A DNA stretch of 64,000 nucleotides, from the NCBI RefSeq assembly GCF_001613935.1, contig NZ_LQCI01000016.1, forward strand, positions 1 through 64,000. Direction: 5' to 3'. Both the position numbers and the translations under genes were made by a program. Of this stretch, positions 8,359 to 19,199 are shown in pieces (the first letter of the stretch is position 1; every line of letters starts with the position of its first letter). The stretch is from Amycolatopsis regifaucium (lineage in GTDB: Bacteria > Actinomycetota > Actinomycetes > Mycobacteriales > Pseudonocardiaceae). Under the pieces are notes generated by a model. That model was not told where the DNA came from and searched no databases. It was given only the letters and a program-made list of their open reading frames with translations.

Positions 8359-8777
8359 GAGGTTCTCCTTCGCAGCGGCGTTGATGCTGACTGAAGGAAG
8401 GAACGCGATGCCGGACGGCAGATACCTGATTCGCCGAAAAATCGCCTTTTGGGGGCGTGCCGGTTTTTCACCGCGGGAATCGCGAAAAGGATTTTGATCA
8501 CCGAACGCCGGATGGTCGGTGAAAAGTCTTCACGGATTCCCGTCCGTGATCAATGACCACACGGTTCGGAGCGGCGAGCGTGAAGACGGTGACCGGTGTC
8601 CTGAACCGGATGCCGCGGCCGGTCGACAAGGTGCCTGCGTGATCGCCGGTGACCGCGACGTTTCGACGCGGTTCGTTCGCCCTTGTCGAACCCCTCGAAC
8701 GTGGTGTACTAGTACACCTTGGGCGATGACCGATCGTCGTCCGGCCGGCCGCGCATTGTCGATCATCGCCACGAATC
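8359..8777. other. Intergenic region between divergent operons
   Basis: This 419-base stretch separates the minus-strand HEAT/zincin operon from a plus-strand operon of unknown function and should hold both promoters. I see no credible gene in it. The one clear signal is the 16-bp palindrome at 8703-8718, listed separately. Confidence 0.5.
8703..8718. promoter_or_regulatory. Palindromic operator candidate GGTGTACTAGTACACC
   Basis: This is a perfect 16-bp palindrome with the core GTAC-TA-GTAC, about 70 bases before the start of the plus-strand unknown operon. The size and position suit a dimeric repressor of the GntR or TetR type. No regulator gene is adjacent, so the binding protein is unknown. 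Confidence 0.5.
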
Positions 8778-8789
8778 GTGGAGGGCGTC

Positions 8790-9968
8790 TTGACAATCCA
8801 GGTGGAGTGGGAGCGGATTTCCTGTTCTGTCGCTGCGGTCGAAGCCGCCTTGCGCCGGCTCGCCGGCCGCGAGGACGACGGGCCACTCGGGTTCCTGCGT
8901 TCTGCGATCGAAGACCCGGCGAGCGAATCGGCCGCCGTCCTCGGCGCGCTTATCCGGCCGACAGAGTCGATGACCACGGCGACTCCGGAGGTCCGGGCGC
9001 TCGCGGTCTGGGGACTGGTCCTCGACGAGATCAGCCGGATGGCGCCGACGGGAGAATCGACGGGCTCCGACATCCTGAACGCCGCGTTCCGGCTCGGCGG
9101 GGTGGATTGGGAGGCGACCCTCGACGAGCGTTTCGGGCAGTCGAGGAACCTGCCCGGCGTGTTCGAAGTTCCGCCGCCGACCACGACGACGCCCATGCAC
9201 AACGCTTGGCGGCACGCGGTAAGCGATAAGCTTTCCCCTTGCCTGGCAAGGAAACTGGCGAGCCTCGCGCGCGACGGCGAAGCCTGGCGAACTTATGTGG
9301 AGATCGCCCGAACCTCACTTTCCGGGCCTCAGGAGCCCGGGCGGCGGCCGCTCCCGGACGGTGTGCAGCCCGTTTTCCTGGAACGTCAGCTGGTAGCCGT
9401 GGAAATGCGGCGCAGGACGGCGTATCGCCGGTTGACGGTGCGAAACGTCGTCGCCTGTGCGAACGGCGTCGACGGGTACCGGGCGCGGGCACTGACCGGA
9501 TGGACCGGCGCGCTGGCGCCCATGCCCGTCAAAGGGATCTTCGGTTGCCGTGCCGAGACCCGGCCGGGTGCGCGACCAGGGGATCCGCTGACCGTGGAGC
9601 TGCGCTTCCCGAACCCGCTGTGCGAAGGCGAGCGTCACGAGTTCGTTTCCCTCGCCTGCGATGACGATCTCGACCAGGAGCGGCATTGGGTCAACGTCGA
9701 AGTCGACCATCACGGAATCGCGCCACGAGTGGTCGACGGCGAAGGCAAGGTGAGTGGCGGCCTGAGCGTGAGCATCACCTTCGACGACTGTGTCCCCGAG
9801 GCATGCTGGTGGTACGCGGAACAGACCGATTACGAGCGCGTCATCCGGCCGCCGGCAGGGGATCGACGTCTGCTCGAGATCCGGCGGGGCGTCGTCGAGC
9901 ACACCTTCCAAGGGCCCTGTCGTCCGCGGGAGGAGTACGGGCTCGCTTTTCACTGGCCACGGCGTTGA
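8790..9968 (+). CDS. Protein of unknown function, ~392 residues
   Basis: I do not recognise this protein. The N-terminal ~130 residues are helical (ISCSVAAVEAALRRLAGREDD). From about 190 there is a beta-rich domain with several Cys (FGCRAETRPGARPGDPLTVE, SLACDDDLDQERHWVNVEVD, FDDCVPEACWWYAEQTDYE), which looks like an Ig- or C2-like sandwich. No signal peptide or membrane segment is present. I prefer the TTG at 8790, with GGAGGG five bases upstream, over the GTG at 8778, which has no ribosome site. It is followed after 25 bases by a small acidic gene, probably in the same operon behind the operator at 8703. Confidence 0.6.
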   Translation: MTIQVEWERISCSVAAVEAALRRLAGREDDGPLGFLRSAIEDPASESAAVLGALIRPTESMTTATPEVRALAVWGLVLDEISRMAPTGESTGSDILNAAFRLGGVDWEATLDERFGQSRNLPGVFEVPPPTTTTPMHNAWRHAVSDKLSPCLARKLASLARDGEAWRTYVEIARTSLSGPQEPGRRPLPDGVQPVFLERQLVAVEMRRRTAYRRLTVRNVVACANGVDGYRARALTGWTGALAPMPVKGIFGCRAETRPGARPGDPLTVELRFPNPLCEGERHEFVSLACDDDLDQERHWVNVEVDHHGIAPRVVDGEGKVSGGLSVSITFDDCVPEACWWYAEQTDYERVIRPPAGDRRLLEIRRGVVEHTFQGPCRPREEYGLAFHWPRR

Positions 9969-9993
9969 ACAGCGCGCATTCGAAAGGATGACC

Positions 9994-10317
9994 ATGTCCG
10001 AGGAAGACGCTCTGGAATACCTGCTCGCCTGCGCGCGAGAAGAATGGGTCGGCCTCTCGACCGTGGCCGCGGTGGCGGAAGCGAAGGTCGGAAACGATGC
10101 GACCTTTGCCGAGACGACCTCGGCGTTGTTGTCCGTGGTCGGTGCGCTGATCGACCACGGCGCGGTGCCTGGTGATCTTGTGGGTGAAAGTCCTGGTTTC
10201 GTGCCGTGGCGGGGACCGAAAGGCCAGGCTCTCGCGCGGCTGGCCTGTGAGATCAGGGTGCTGGGGGAAATACCGTCGCCCGCCGAGCTTTGCTGGATCC
10301 ACGATCCGTCAGCCTGA
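9994..10317 (+). CDS. Small acidic protein of unknown function
   Basis: The 107-residue protein begins MSEEDALEYLLACAREEWVG and ends SPAELCWIHDPSA. It is helical, acidic and cytoplasmic, in the size class of immunity or chaperone-like partners, but I recognise no family. The ATG at 9994 is favoured over the ATG at 9988 because GAAAGG lies six bases before it. It lies 25 bases after the 392-residue gene and is likely its operon partner. Confidence 0.6.
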   Translation: MSEEDALEYLLACAREEWVGLSTVAAVAEAKVGNDATFAETTSALLSVVGALIDHGAVPGDLVGESPGFVPWRGPKGQALARLACEIRVLGEIPSPAELCWIHDPSA

Positions 10318-10384
10318 GTAACACCGGATCGCGATGGGCCGACTGATCCACGAGCGCGGGACTCGGGAGCAAGGGGGACGACAG

Positions 10385-10726
10385 GTGGAATGCGCCAAAT
10401 GTGGTCTGACGGTCGGCCTTGGCTGTGCCTGCGCGACGGACCGCCACCCTCGGTCGAGAGTGACCGAACAAGCGAGGTCGCGGCGTGATACCCGGTCTGC
10501 GACGTCCGTCCACCCATTTCGAGAACTGCGTGGCTTGTTCCGCCAAGGCAGGCTTGCCTGGAGTGACGTCGACACCGCCGAACGCGCGACGCTGACCGTA
10601 GAGCAGCGCCGGCAACTGCTGGACCTCGAAAACGAGACCCTCCATCGCGATGATCGAGATGTCCATGGTTCGACCTCGGTGTCCACACGGTCGGGCGGCT
10701 TGCCGACCCTCGGCCGACGCCACTGA
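10385..10726 (+). CDS. Possible small Cys-motif protein
   Basis: The reading starts at a GTG preceded by AAGGGGG ten bases upstream and gives 113 residues. An N-terminal C-x2-C-x7-C-x-C set (ECAKCGLTVGLGCAC) could bind zinc, and a helix, LTVEQRRQLLDLENETLHRD, follows. The C-terminus is of low complexity. Codon bias is weaker than in neighbouring genes, so this may be spurious. If real it belongs with the two unknown genes upstream and ends before the hairpin at 10763-10798. Confidence 0.38.
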   Translation: MECAKCGLTVGLGCACATDRHPRSRVTEQARSRRDTRSATSVHPFRELRGLFRQGRLAWSDVDTAERATLTVEQRRQLLDLENETLHRDDRDVHGSTSVSTRSGGLPTLGRRH

Positions 10727-10762
10727 AGACACGGGCAGGCCCGTCCGGTCCCAGTGCGAACA

Positions 10763-10798
10763 GAACCGGGGCTGCCTATTCGCTGGGCAGCCCCGTTC
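10763..10798. terminator. Bidirectional hairpin terminator
   Basis: GAACCGGGGCTGCC pairs with GGCAGCCCCGTTC, a 13-bp stem with one bulged C and a 9-base loop. It lies between convergent transcription units, the unknown operon on the plus strand and the MBL gene on the minus strand, and probably ends both. Confidence 0.65.
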
Positions 10799-10813
10799 GG
10801 GAACGTTGTCAGC

Positions 10814-11491
10814 TCACCAGCCGCGTTCGCGCCATTCCGCCAGATGTGCCCGCTGCTCACCCAGCGTCGAGTCGTCTCCGTGTCCCGGGTAGAACCACGT
10901 CTCATCCGGTAGCTCACCGAAGATCCGCGACTCGACGTCGTCGATCAACGACTTGAAGTCCTCCGGTGAGTTCGTCTTGCCGACGCCGCCGGGGAACAGC
11001 GAGTCGCCGGTGAACAGGTGCGGGTGCCCGGCCGGGTCGCGGTACAGGAGCGCGATCGAGCCGGGGGTGTGGCCGCGCAGGTGGATCACTTCGAGGGTGA
11101 TCTGCCCGACCTTGATCGTGTCGCCGTGCTCGACCAGGAAGTCCGGCGGGATCGGCAGTGGCTCGGCGTCCAGCGGGTGGGCGGCGGTGTTCGAACCGTT
11201 CGCGCCGGCGACGGCGCCGAGGGCCTGCCAGTGGTCCTGGTGCTGGTGGGTGGTCACGACGGTCTTCAGCGCGGGCCGGTCGGGGCCGTGGCCGATGAGG
11301 TCGGAGATCCGTTCCGGGTCGTTCGCGGCGTCGATCAGCAGCGCCTCGTTCTCGGCGCGGCAGACGAGCAGATACGCGTTGTTGTCCATCGGACCGACCG
11401 ACAGCTTCGTGATGGTGAGCGCGTCCAGGGTGCGACGGGCGGCGTCACCGCCGGGCTCGACATGCCCGGTGTAGGTCTCGACGATGTTCAC
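10814..11491 (-). CDS. MBL-fold metallo-hydrolase (glyoxalase II-like)
   Basis: The 225-residue protein has the metallo-beta-lactamase signature THQHQDHW near residue 88, a second metal site in LRGHTPGSIALLYRD, an Asp in FTGDSLFPGGVGK and a C-terminal FYPGHGDDSTLGEQ. This is the short glyoxalase II/YcbL-like group, which hydrolyses thioesters such as S-lactoyl conjugates or acts on other small substrates. The GTG at 11491 was chosen; another GTG at 11500 adds three residues. It is transcribed away from the acyltransferase gene. The exact substrate cannot be read from sequence. Confidence 0.85.
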   Translation of the reverse strand: MNIVETYTGHVEPGGDAARRTLDALTITKLSVGPMDNNAYLLVCRAENEALLIDAANDPERISDLIGHGPDRPALKTVVTTHQHQDHWQALGAVAGANGSNTAAHPLDAEPLPIPPDFLVEHGDTIKVGQITLEVIHLRGHTPGSIALLYRDPAGHPHLFTGDSLFPGGVGKTNSPEDFKSLIDDVESRIFGELPDETWFYPGHGDDSTLGEQRAHLAEWRERGW

Positions 11492-11599
11492 AGCGCACAC
11501 GGTAGTCGTTCGCCTGCAATCGGTTCCACCCGCACAGGCGCCGCACAGGCGTGGGCCGTAGGCTCGCGTCGCCCCGCCAGCCGAACCATCAGGACACCC

Positions 11600-12835
11600 G
11601 TGCCCGACCCTTCGCCGCCGACCGGAACGCGGACTCCGCGCCGGATCAGTTGGGACCTGCTTCGCGTGGTCGCCGTCTTCGCGGTCATGCTCGGGCACGT
11701 GACCCACCAGGGCGCTCTCCTGCATCCCGAACTGGTGGGGTACCCCTTTCGGGTGACCGCGCAGTTCGGTGCGGCCATCCTTCTGGTGATCTCCGCCTTC
11801 TTCGTGTGCGCGAGCCTTCGAAAGGGTGAACCTCGGCGGTGGCTGTGGAACCGGGTCGCGCGGCTGGTGCCCGCCTACCTGGTCGCCGTGGCCGTGACCT
11901 ACGTCGTGGCTCGATACGCGACGATCCGGTTCAGCGGCCTGTCGTTCCCGCCCGGCCTGTCGGGATTCCTGTTCGGCGTCCCGGAGGGCCCGCCGACCGA
12001 TCCGTCGCCGTGGTACATCCCCACCGGCTCCGATCTGCTCGCCAACCTGGGCATGGTGCAGGAGTGGGGCTGGCGCTACGAGCTTTTCTACTATCTCGAC
12101 GGCGCTTACTGGACGCTGCCGGTCCAACTCGTCGCGTTCACCGCCGCCGCCCTGCTGTGGCCGCGCCGCTGGCGCACCCACCGGCTCACCGTCGGGCTGC
12201 TCTGGGCGCTGATCCTGGTCCCGCTGATCCTCCGGTTCGTCGTGTTCGACCCGGTTTCCACGCCGAAGCTCGTCGAAACCTTCTTCTACGGGCTGGGCCT
12301 GCACCGCGTGCACGTCTTCGCCATCGGGATCGCGATCTGGCTGTGGGCGAAACGGCGGCTGGCGCACTGGCATCTCGCGCTCTTCCTGCTCGCCGCCTGC
12401 GCCGCACAGGACCTGCAGGTCTTCCCGTTCCACCAGGCCCTGCCCAACGATCCCGAGCGCTGGCCTTCGCTGATCGGCTTCGCGATCATGCTGGTGGCCG
12501 TCTGCTTCGCGGCGCGGGGACCGGACTGGCGGTTCCCCGGGCTCGCCCGGATCGCCCCGGCTGTCACCTGGCTCGCGGGCATCTCGTATGGTCTTTATCT
12601 GGTGCACCAGGAACTGGGTTACATCCTGGCCCGTGCCCTGCTGAACGTCGGCGTCCCCGGCTGGTTGCGTCTCCCCATCGTGCTGGCCGCCGCCGTGCTG
12701 GCGGGCTGGGCGGTCACCGTGGGCGTGGAACGGCCGGTCCACCGGTGGCTCACCGCTCGCCGAGATCGACGCGAAAAGCCCGGAAAACCGCAGGTCAAGG
12801 ACTCGGAATCAGTTTCTGTCGGTGGTGCCTCGTAG
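11600..12835 (+). CDS. Membrane acyltransferase 3 family protein
   Basis: The 411-residue integral membrane protein has about ten hydrophobic segments and the family's opening, RRISWDLLRVVAVFAVMLGH, in which the Arg and His sit at the first helix. Members transfer acetyl or other acyl groups to sugars or lipids at the membrane, for example O-acetylation of exopolysaccharide or antibiotics. The segment WLAGISYGLYLVHQELGYIL near the C-terminus is typical. The start is the GTG at 11600 with AGGA five bases upstream. A charged tail after the last helix is cytoplasmic. The acceptor is unknown. Confidence 0.88.
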   Translation: MPDPSPPTGTRTPRRISWDLLRVVAVFAVMLGHVTHQGALLHPELVGYPFRVTAQFGAAILLVISAFFVCASLRKGEPRRWLWNRVARLVPAYLVAVAVTYVVARYATIRFSGLSFPPGLSGFLFGVPEGPPTDPSPWYIPTGSDLLANLGMVQEWGWRYELFYYLDGAYWTLPVQLVAFTAAALLWPRRWRTHRLTVGLLWALILVPLILRFVVFDPVSTPKLVETFFYGLGLHRVHVFAIGIAIWLWAKRRLAHWHLALFLLAACAAQDLQVFPFHQALPNDPERWPSLIGFAIMLVAVCFAARGPDWRFPGLARIAPAVTWLAGISYGLYLVHQELGYILARALLNVGVPGWLRLPIVLAAAVLAGWAVTVGVERPVHRWLTARRDRREKPGKPQVKDSESVSVGGAS

Positions 12836-12912
12836 CATGGAGGCGGCCGCCCGTGCAGCTATCGACCGGGCCGGCGACCGCAGCTGAGAATGAAACCTGA
12901 AGGGACCCTGGC

Positions 12913-15768
<2,856 letters not shown>

Positions 15769-15774
15769 GGTGCC

Positions 15775-15833
15775 AATGCTATGAAAGGTCCTTTCCTTGC
15801 AAAATTTGCAAGGAAAGGACCTTTCATAGCATT
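15775..15833. terminator. Nested palindrome, bidirectional terminator (family copy A)
   Basis: Two perfect 29-base arms meet around a single A, the arm starting AATGCTATGAAAGGTCCTTT. Each arm contains its own smaller palindrome, GAAAGG-T-CCTTTC. It lies between the convergent uvrA and lipoprotein genes, 6 bases past the uvrA stop, as expected for a terminator serving both strands. It is related to the elements at 27672, 30901, 43197, 45014, 45116 and 52737. Confidence 0.85.
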
Positions 15834-15845
15834 CGGAAGCGGGAA

Positions 15846-16481
15846 CTAGCCCTTCCCCGTGGTCCGGTCCAGCACCGGCGAAGCGGCCCCGTAGTAGAAG
15901 GCGCGCAGCCGGTACGAAGAACCCTCTTCACCCGGCATCGAGGCGAGCCCGGCCGACGTCGTCCCCGGATCGGACATTTCGACGGGCACGAAGTCGGCGG
16001 CACCCGGTTTCCTGATCTCCACGAGGAAACCGTCCTCGTCGCTGGAGCGGTCGGCCCAGCTGAACCGCACCATCTGCTCCGGTGCGGGCTCGGCCCGGAA
16101 CGACGCCGGTGCCGCCGATCGATCACCCGCCCGCAGCGGTACGGCGGGTCCGAAAGCGGCGGGAGTGGCAAGTCCGGAAACCGTGACAGCCTCCGACACG
16201 GCACCGTAGAACGGCCGGATCCGGTAGTGGAACCGCGTTTCCGGGATCAGGTCCGGATGCCGGTAGGAGGTCTGCCGCGGCGGCAAGAACCCCAGGATCG
16301 TGTAGTCGCCGTGCGGATCGGTGGTGTACTCGACGATCCGGCCCGCGGCGTTCGGATCGTCGTCCGGCCAGCTCAGCTCGACGTTCACGGCATCCGTCAG
16401 TGTCGCGCGGAAACCGGGTTCTTCGCCGCATCCCGACACGAAAGCCATCAGCAGCAGAACGGCCGCGAGTTTCCTTGGCAC
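15846..16481 (-). CDS. Lipoprotein with two fibronectin type III-like domains
   Basis: The 211-residue protein has a lipoprotein signal peptide, MPRKLAAVLLLMAFVSGCGE, with lipobox VSGC and Cys18 as the lipidated residue. Two FnIII-like units follow: about 25-105 (VELSWPDDDP ... RFHYRIRPFYGAVSE) and about 120-205 (VRFSWADRSSDEDGFLVEIR ... SYRLRAFYYGAASP). It should sit on the outer face of the membrane as a binding module. No enzyme domain is attached. It is divergent from the sigL-like operon, with about 260 bases between them, so it could share that operon's stress response. Confidence 0.82.
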   Translation of the reverse strand: MPRKLAAVLLLMAFVSGCGEEPGFRATLTDAVNVELSWPDDDPNAAGRIVEYTTDPHGDYTILGFLPPRQTSYRHPDLIPETRFHYRIRPFYGAVSEAVTVSGLATPAAFGPAVPLRAGDRSAAPASFRAEPAPEQMVRFSWADRSSDEDGFLVEIRKPGAADFVPVEMSDPGTTSAGLASMPGEEGSSYRLRAFYYGAASPVLDRTTGKG

Positions 16482-16565
16482 GCCTCGACCCTCCCGGGAA
16501 TCAGGCGGCGGCGGAGTCCGGAGGCGTCAGCATACGAGCGCGCCCGGTGATCGACAAGACCCGGT

Positions 16566-16593
16566 TGAACCGCTCCGGCGCACCGCCCGTGTA
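16566..16593 (+). promoter_or_regulatory. SigL-type ECF promoter, TGAACC-N16-CGTGTA
   Basis: TGAACC at 16566-16571 and CGTGTA at 16588-16593 are separated by exactly 16 bases. From memory, this matches the promoter consensus described for Mycobacterium tuberculosis SigL. It precedes the sigma factor gene, indicating autoregulation. The start would be near 16600, leaving a leader of about 140 bases. Confidence 0.75.
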
Positions 16594-16740
16594 GGAGCCA
16601 AGAGGAGGCGGCCATGGAGAACCGAGGAGAGGCCGGTGCCGATGCACAGTTCGATCGCGGCGCGCGCCGAACGATCCACCTTGCCCGTGCGGGTTGCAGT
16701 ACTGTCCTCGCCGACCCAGAAGACCGTCGGGAGGACACGA

Positions 16741-17292
16741 GTGGCGATCGGTGGCTGGCGGCCGAAAAAGGCCAAGGGCGAGGACCTGGTCCGGCACTTG
16801 TACGCCGAACACGGGAGAAGCCTGCTGGCGTACGCGACGAGGCTGACCGGGGACCGCGCGGCCGCGGAGGACGTCGTACAGGAGACCTTGGTCCGAGCCT
16901 GGAAACATGCCGAAGACCTGGAGAACGACGCGAAGGGTTCGGTGCGGGGCTGGCTGCTCACGGTCGCCCGCAACATCATCACCGACCGCGCGCGGGCCAG
17001 GGCCGCGCGGCCGCCGGAAGTGCCGGAGCCGGAGGAAGGCGCGCCGACCCCGGCGGTCTCGCGGGACCACGCGCAGAGCGTCGTGGACTCGATGGCCGTG
17101 CTCGGGGCGATGGACGGCTTGACCACGGAACATCGTGAGGTTCTGGTGGAGATCTACTACCGGGGCCGGACGGTGGCCGAAGCGGCGAGGTCCTTGGGTG
17201 TCGCCCCAGGTACCGTTAAGTCGAGATCTTATTACGCGTTACGGGCGCTCAGAGCCGTGATGTCGGGAACCGGGAAGGAGGTAGCGCGATGA
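16741..17292 (+). CDS. sigL: ECF RNA polymerase sigma factor, SigL-like
   Basis: The 183-residue protein has sigma region 2 (LYAEHGRSLLAYATRLTGDR, then AAAEDVVQETLVRAWKHAED) and region 4 with the helix-turn-helix TVAEAARSLGVAPGTVKSRS. A GTG start at 16741 is preceded by GGGAGGA six bases upstream. The next gene, a zinc anti-sigma factor, overlaps by four bases. The upstream promoter matches the SigL type, so this is probably a SigL orthologue, released from its anti-sigma factor by oxidative or envelope stress. An in-frame ATG at 16642 would lengthen the protein but fits the family less well. Confidence 0.85.
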   Translation: MAIGGWRPKKAKGEDLVRHLYAEHGRSLLAYATRLTGDRAAAEDVVQETLVRAWKHAEDLENDAKGSVRGWLLTVARNIITDRARARAARPPEVPEPEEGAPTPAVSRDHAQSVVDSMAVLGAMDGLTTEHREVLVEIYYRGRTVAEAARSLGVAPGTVKSRSYYALRALRAVMSGTGKEVAR

Positions 17293-17999
17293 GTGCGGTG
17301 GGACACGACCAGGGTCAGCTCGCCGCCTACGTCCTCGGTGGACTGACGCCGGTGGAAGCGGCCACGTTCGAGGCACACCTGGCGAACTGCCCCACGTGCC
17401 GTCGTGAGGTGCGCGAGCTGGCGGAGCTGCGGTATCACCTCGACGAGGTGCCGCCGGAGGCGTTCCTCGAAGGACCTCCCGATGGCGGCGACCTGCTTCT
17501 GCAGCGCACGCTGCGCCAGGTCCGTGACGAAGAGGACACCCAGGGGCGCAAGCCGCGCCGGTTCCTCGCCGTGGCGGGCGCGGCCGTGCTGGTCGTCGTG
17601 GCGCTGGGCGCCGGCGTGCTGGTCGGACGGCAGACGTCGCCGGAACCCTCGACGGTGGCCTTGCCGGTGCCCACGGCGACCGCTCCGGTACCGGGCACCC
17701 GTGATCTCGCGGCCACCGACCGGGGCACGGGGGCGCAGCTGGCGGTCCGGGTCGTCCCGGCGGCGGGCTGGGTCCGGCTCCACGCGAAGGCCGAAGGTGT
17801 CCGCGAGGGCGAGAAGTGCCAGCTCGTCGTGGTGACCAAGAGCGGTGAACGGGTCAACGCGGGCAGCTGGCTGGTGTCGAAGAAGGGCGAACGGGAGGGC
17901 ACTGGGATCGACGGCTCGGCCTTGGTCGCCCCCGACGACGTGGCCTCGGTCGACGTCGTGACCTTGGACGGCCGGAACCTGGTGTCGGCGCGGGTATGA
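17289..17999 (+). CDS. Membrane-bound zinc anti-sigma factor, RslA-like
   Basis: The 236-residue protein has a cytoplasmic zinc-finger anti-sigma domain with the H-x3-C-x2-C motif in FEAHLANCPTCRRE (residues ~29-42). One membrane helix follows at about 95-118 (FLAVAGAAVLVVVALGAGVL), then an external domain with the RskA-type C-terminal fold (LAVRVVPAAGWVRLHAKAEG ... SWLVSKKGERE). It binds and silences the sigma factor encoded immediately upstream, and the genes overlap as ATGA. Redox change at the Cys pair is the usual release mechanism in the RslA family. Confidence 0.88.
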   Translation: MSAVGHDQGQLAAYVLGGLTPVEAATFEAHLANCPTCRREVRELAELRYHLDEVPPEAFLEGPPDGGDLLLQRTLRQVRDEEDTQGRKPRRFLAVAGAAVLVVVALGAGVLVGRQTSPEPSTVALPVPTATAPVPGTRDLAATDRGTGAQLAVRVVPAAGWVRLHAKAEGVREGEKCQLVVVTKSGERVNAGSWLVSKKGEREGTGIDGSALVAPDDVASVDVVTLDGRNLVSARV

Positions 18000-18469
18000 C
18001 GGATTCGCACGCGCGTCACGGAAGCGGTCGGTACCGCTTCCGTGACACGTGGGTGCTTCCCGCCTCACCGAAGGCGGTTTTCGACGCCGTCGTCGACCTC
18101 GCCGCGTACCCGTTGTGGTGGCGTGACGTTCGTTCGGTCAGCCAAGTCGACGAAGACACCGCCGAACTCGTCTGCCGGTCGAGACTGCCGTACGCGCTGA
18201 CTGTGCGGATGCACCGCGATCGGCAGGACGAGCGTGAGGGCCGCGTGCGGGTACTGCTCAGCGGCGACCTGGAAGGAACACTCGCCGGCGCGCTGATCCC
18301 GGAGCGAAGCGGCACCCGGCTGGAGATCACGCAGGAGGTCGAGGCCCGGAAACCGTTGCTGCGCAAGCTCGACCGCGTCGCCAGGCCGGTCTTCCGAATC
18401 AATCACGCGCTGATGATGCGACGCGGGCAACACGGCTTGCGGGGATATCTGCTCGCGCCCGCGGGTTAG
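17996..18469 (+). CDS. SRPBCC (START-like) family protein
   Basis: The 157-residue protein has the polyketide cyclase/START-like pattern, with the opening YRFRDTWVLPASPKAVFDAV and then DLAAYPLWWRDVRSVSQVD. Such proteins form a deep hydrophobic pocket for lipids or polyketides. It overlaps the anti-sigma gene by four bases (ATGA), so it belongs to the sigma operon and may be part of its lipid- or envelope-related output. The ligand is unknown. Confidence 0.8.
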   Translation: MTDSHARHGSGRYRFRDTWVLPASPKAVFDAVVDLAAYPLWWRDVRSVSQVDEDTAELVCRSRLPYALTVRMHRDRQDEREGRVRVLLSGDLEGTLAGALIPERSGTRLEITQEVEARKPLLRKLDRVARPVFRINHALMMRRGQHGLRGYLLAPAG

Positions 18470-18479
18470 GGTTCCGCGT

Positions 18480-19199
18480 ATGACGTTGCGTGTCGCCACC
18501 GTGCAGCCGTTCACCGTCCCCGCCGACCTCTCCGCGAACCTCGCCGAACACGCGAGGCTGCTGCGGCTCGCAGACGCCGATCTCTGTGCCTTCCCCGAAC
18601 TCTCCCTGACCGGACTGGAATTCGAGGCGCTCGCCGCCGATGAGGGACTCTGGCTGACGCGGGACGACCCGCGACTCGAACCGCTGCGGGAAGCTTGCCG
18701 GACCAGTGGGGTGCACGCCGTCGTCGGGCTCCCGCTCCTGGAGGACGGCCGTCGGTACATCGGTTCGCTCGTCCTCGGGCCGGACGGGGAAACCGTTGCC
18801 ACGTACGCGAAACGAAACCTGCACAACAGCGAAGAAAAGCTTTTCGACGCCGGTGAGCGGCAGGTGATCATCGAGGTCGGTGGCAGGCGGCTCGGCCTCG
18901 CGATCTGTCTCGACGCCGCCGATCCGGAGCATTCCAGGGAACTCGCCGAAGCCGGAGCCGAGGTCTATGTCCTCAGCGCGCTTTTCAGTGAGGGCCAGGA
19001 AGACCGGTTGCTCGACCAGGTCGGCGTGGCGGCGGGCCACGGGATGTGGGTGGTGCTTTCCCAGTATTCCGGCAAGACCGGCGGGATGGCCGCGTTCGGC
19101 GGCAGCGGGGTCTGGAAACCCGGAGGCGCCGCCGAGGTCCGTCTCGGCGGCGAACTCTCCGAATGGGCCTATGCGACCATCGCCGGCGAGGCTTCCTGA
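18480..19199 (+). CDS. Carbon-nitrogen hydrolase (nitrilase superfamily)
   Basis: The 239-residue protein carries the Glu-Lys-Cys triad of the superfamily: Glu in FPELSLTGLEFEALA (~40), Lys in YAKRNLHNSEEKLFDAG (~103), Cys in LGLAICLDAADPEHSRELAE (~141). Members cleave amides or nitriles, or form amide bonds. Which reaction applies is not evident, and the protein is a little shorter than most family members. It starts 10 bases after the SRPBCC stop and is probably the last gene of the sigma operon. Its end overlaps the convergent MFS gene by 31 bases. Confidence 0.85.
   Translation: MTLRVATVQPFTVPADLSANLAEHARLLRLADADLCAFPELSLTGLEFEALAADEGLWLTRDDPRLEPLREACRTSGVHAVVGLPLLEDGRRYIGSLVLGPDGETVATYAKRNLHNSEEKLFDAGERQVIIEVGGRRLGLAICLDAADPEHSRELAEAGAEVYVLSALFSEGQEDRLLDQVGVAAGHGMWVVLSQYSGKTGGMAAFGGSGVWKPGGAAEVRLGGELSEWAYATIAGEAS

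Noticed and set aside
7633..12835. A natural-product biosynthetic cluster near the ABM, BtrH-like and acyltransferase genes
   Set aside because: No polyketide, peptide synthetase, terpene or tailoring core genes lie in the region; the members are scattered and separately transcribed.
16614..17138. A plus-strand frame starting at an ATG with AGGAGG upstream, overlapping the sigma factor
   Set aside because: It is in another frame than the sigma domains and has shadow-type composition, although the ribosome site is good; it could at most be a short leader ORF.
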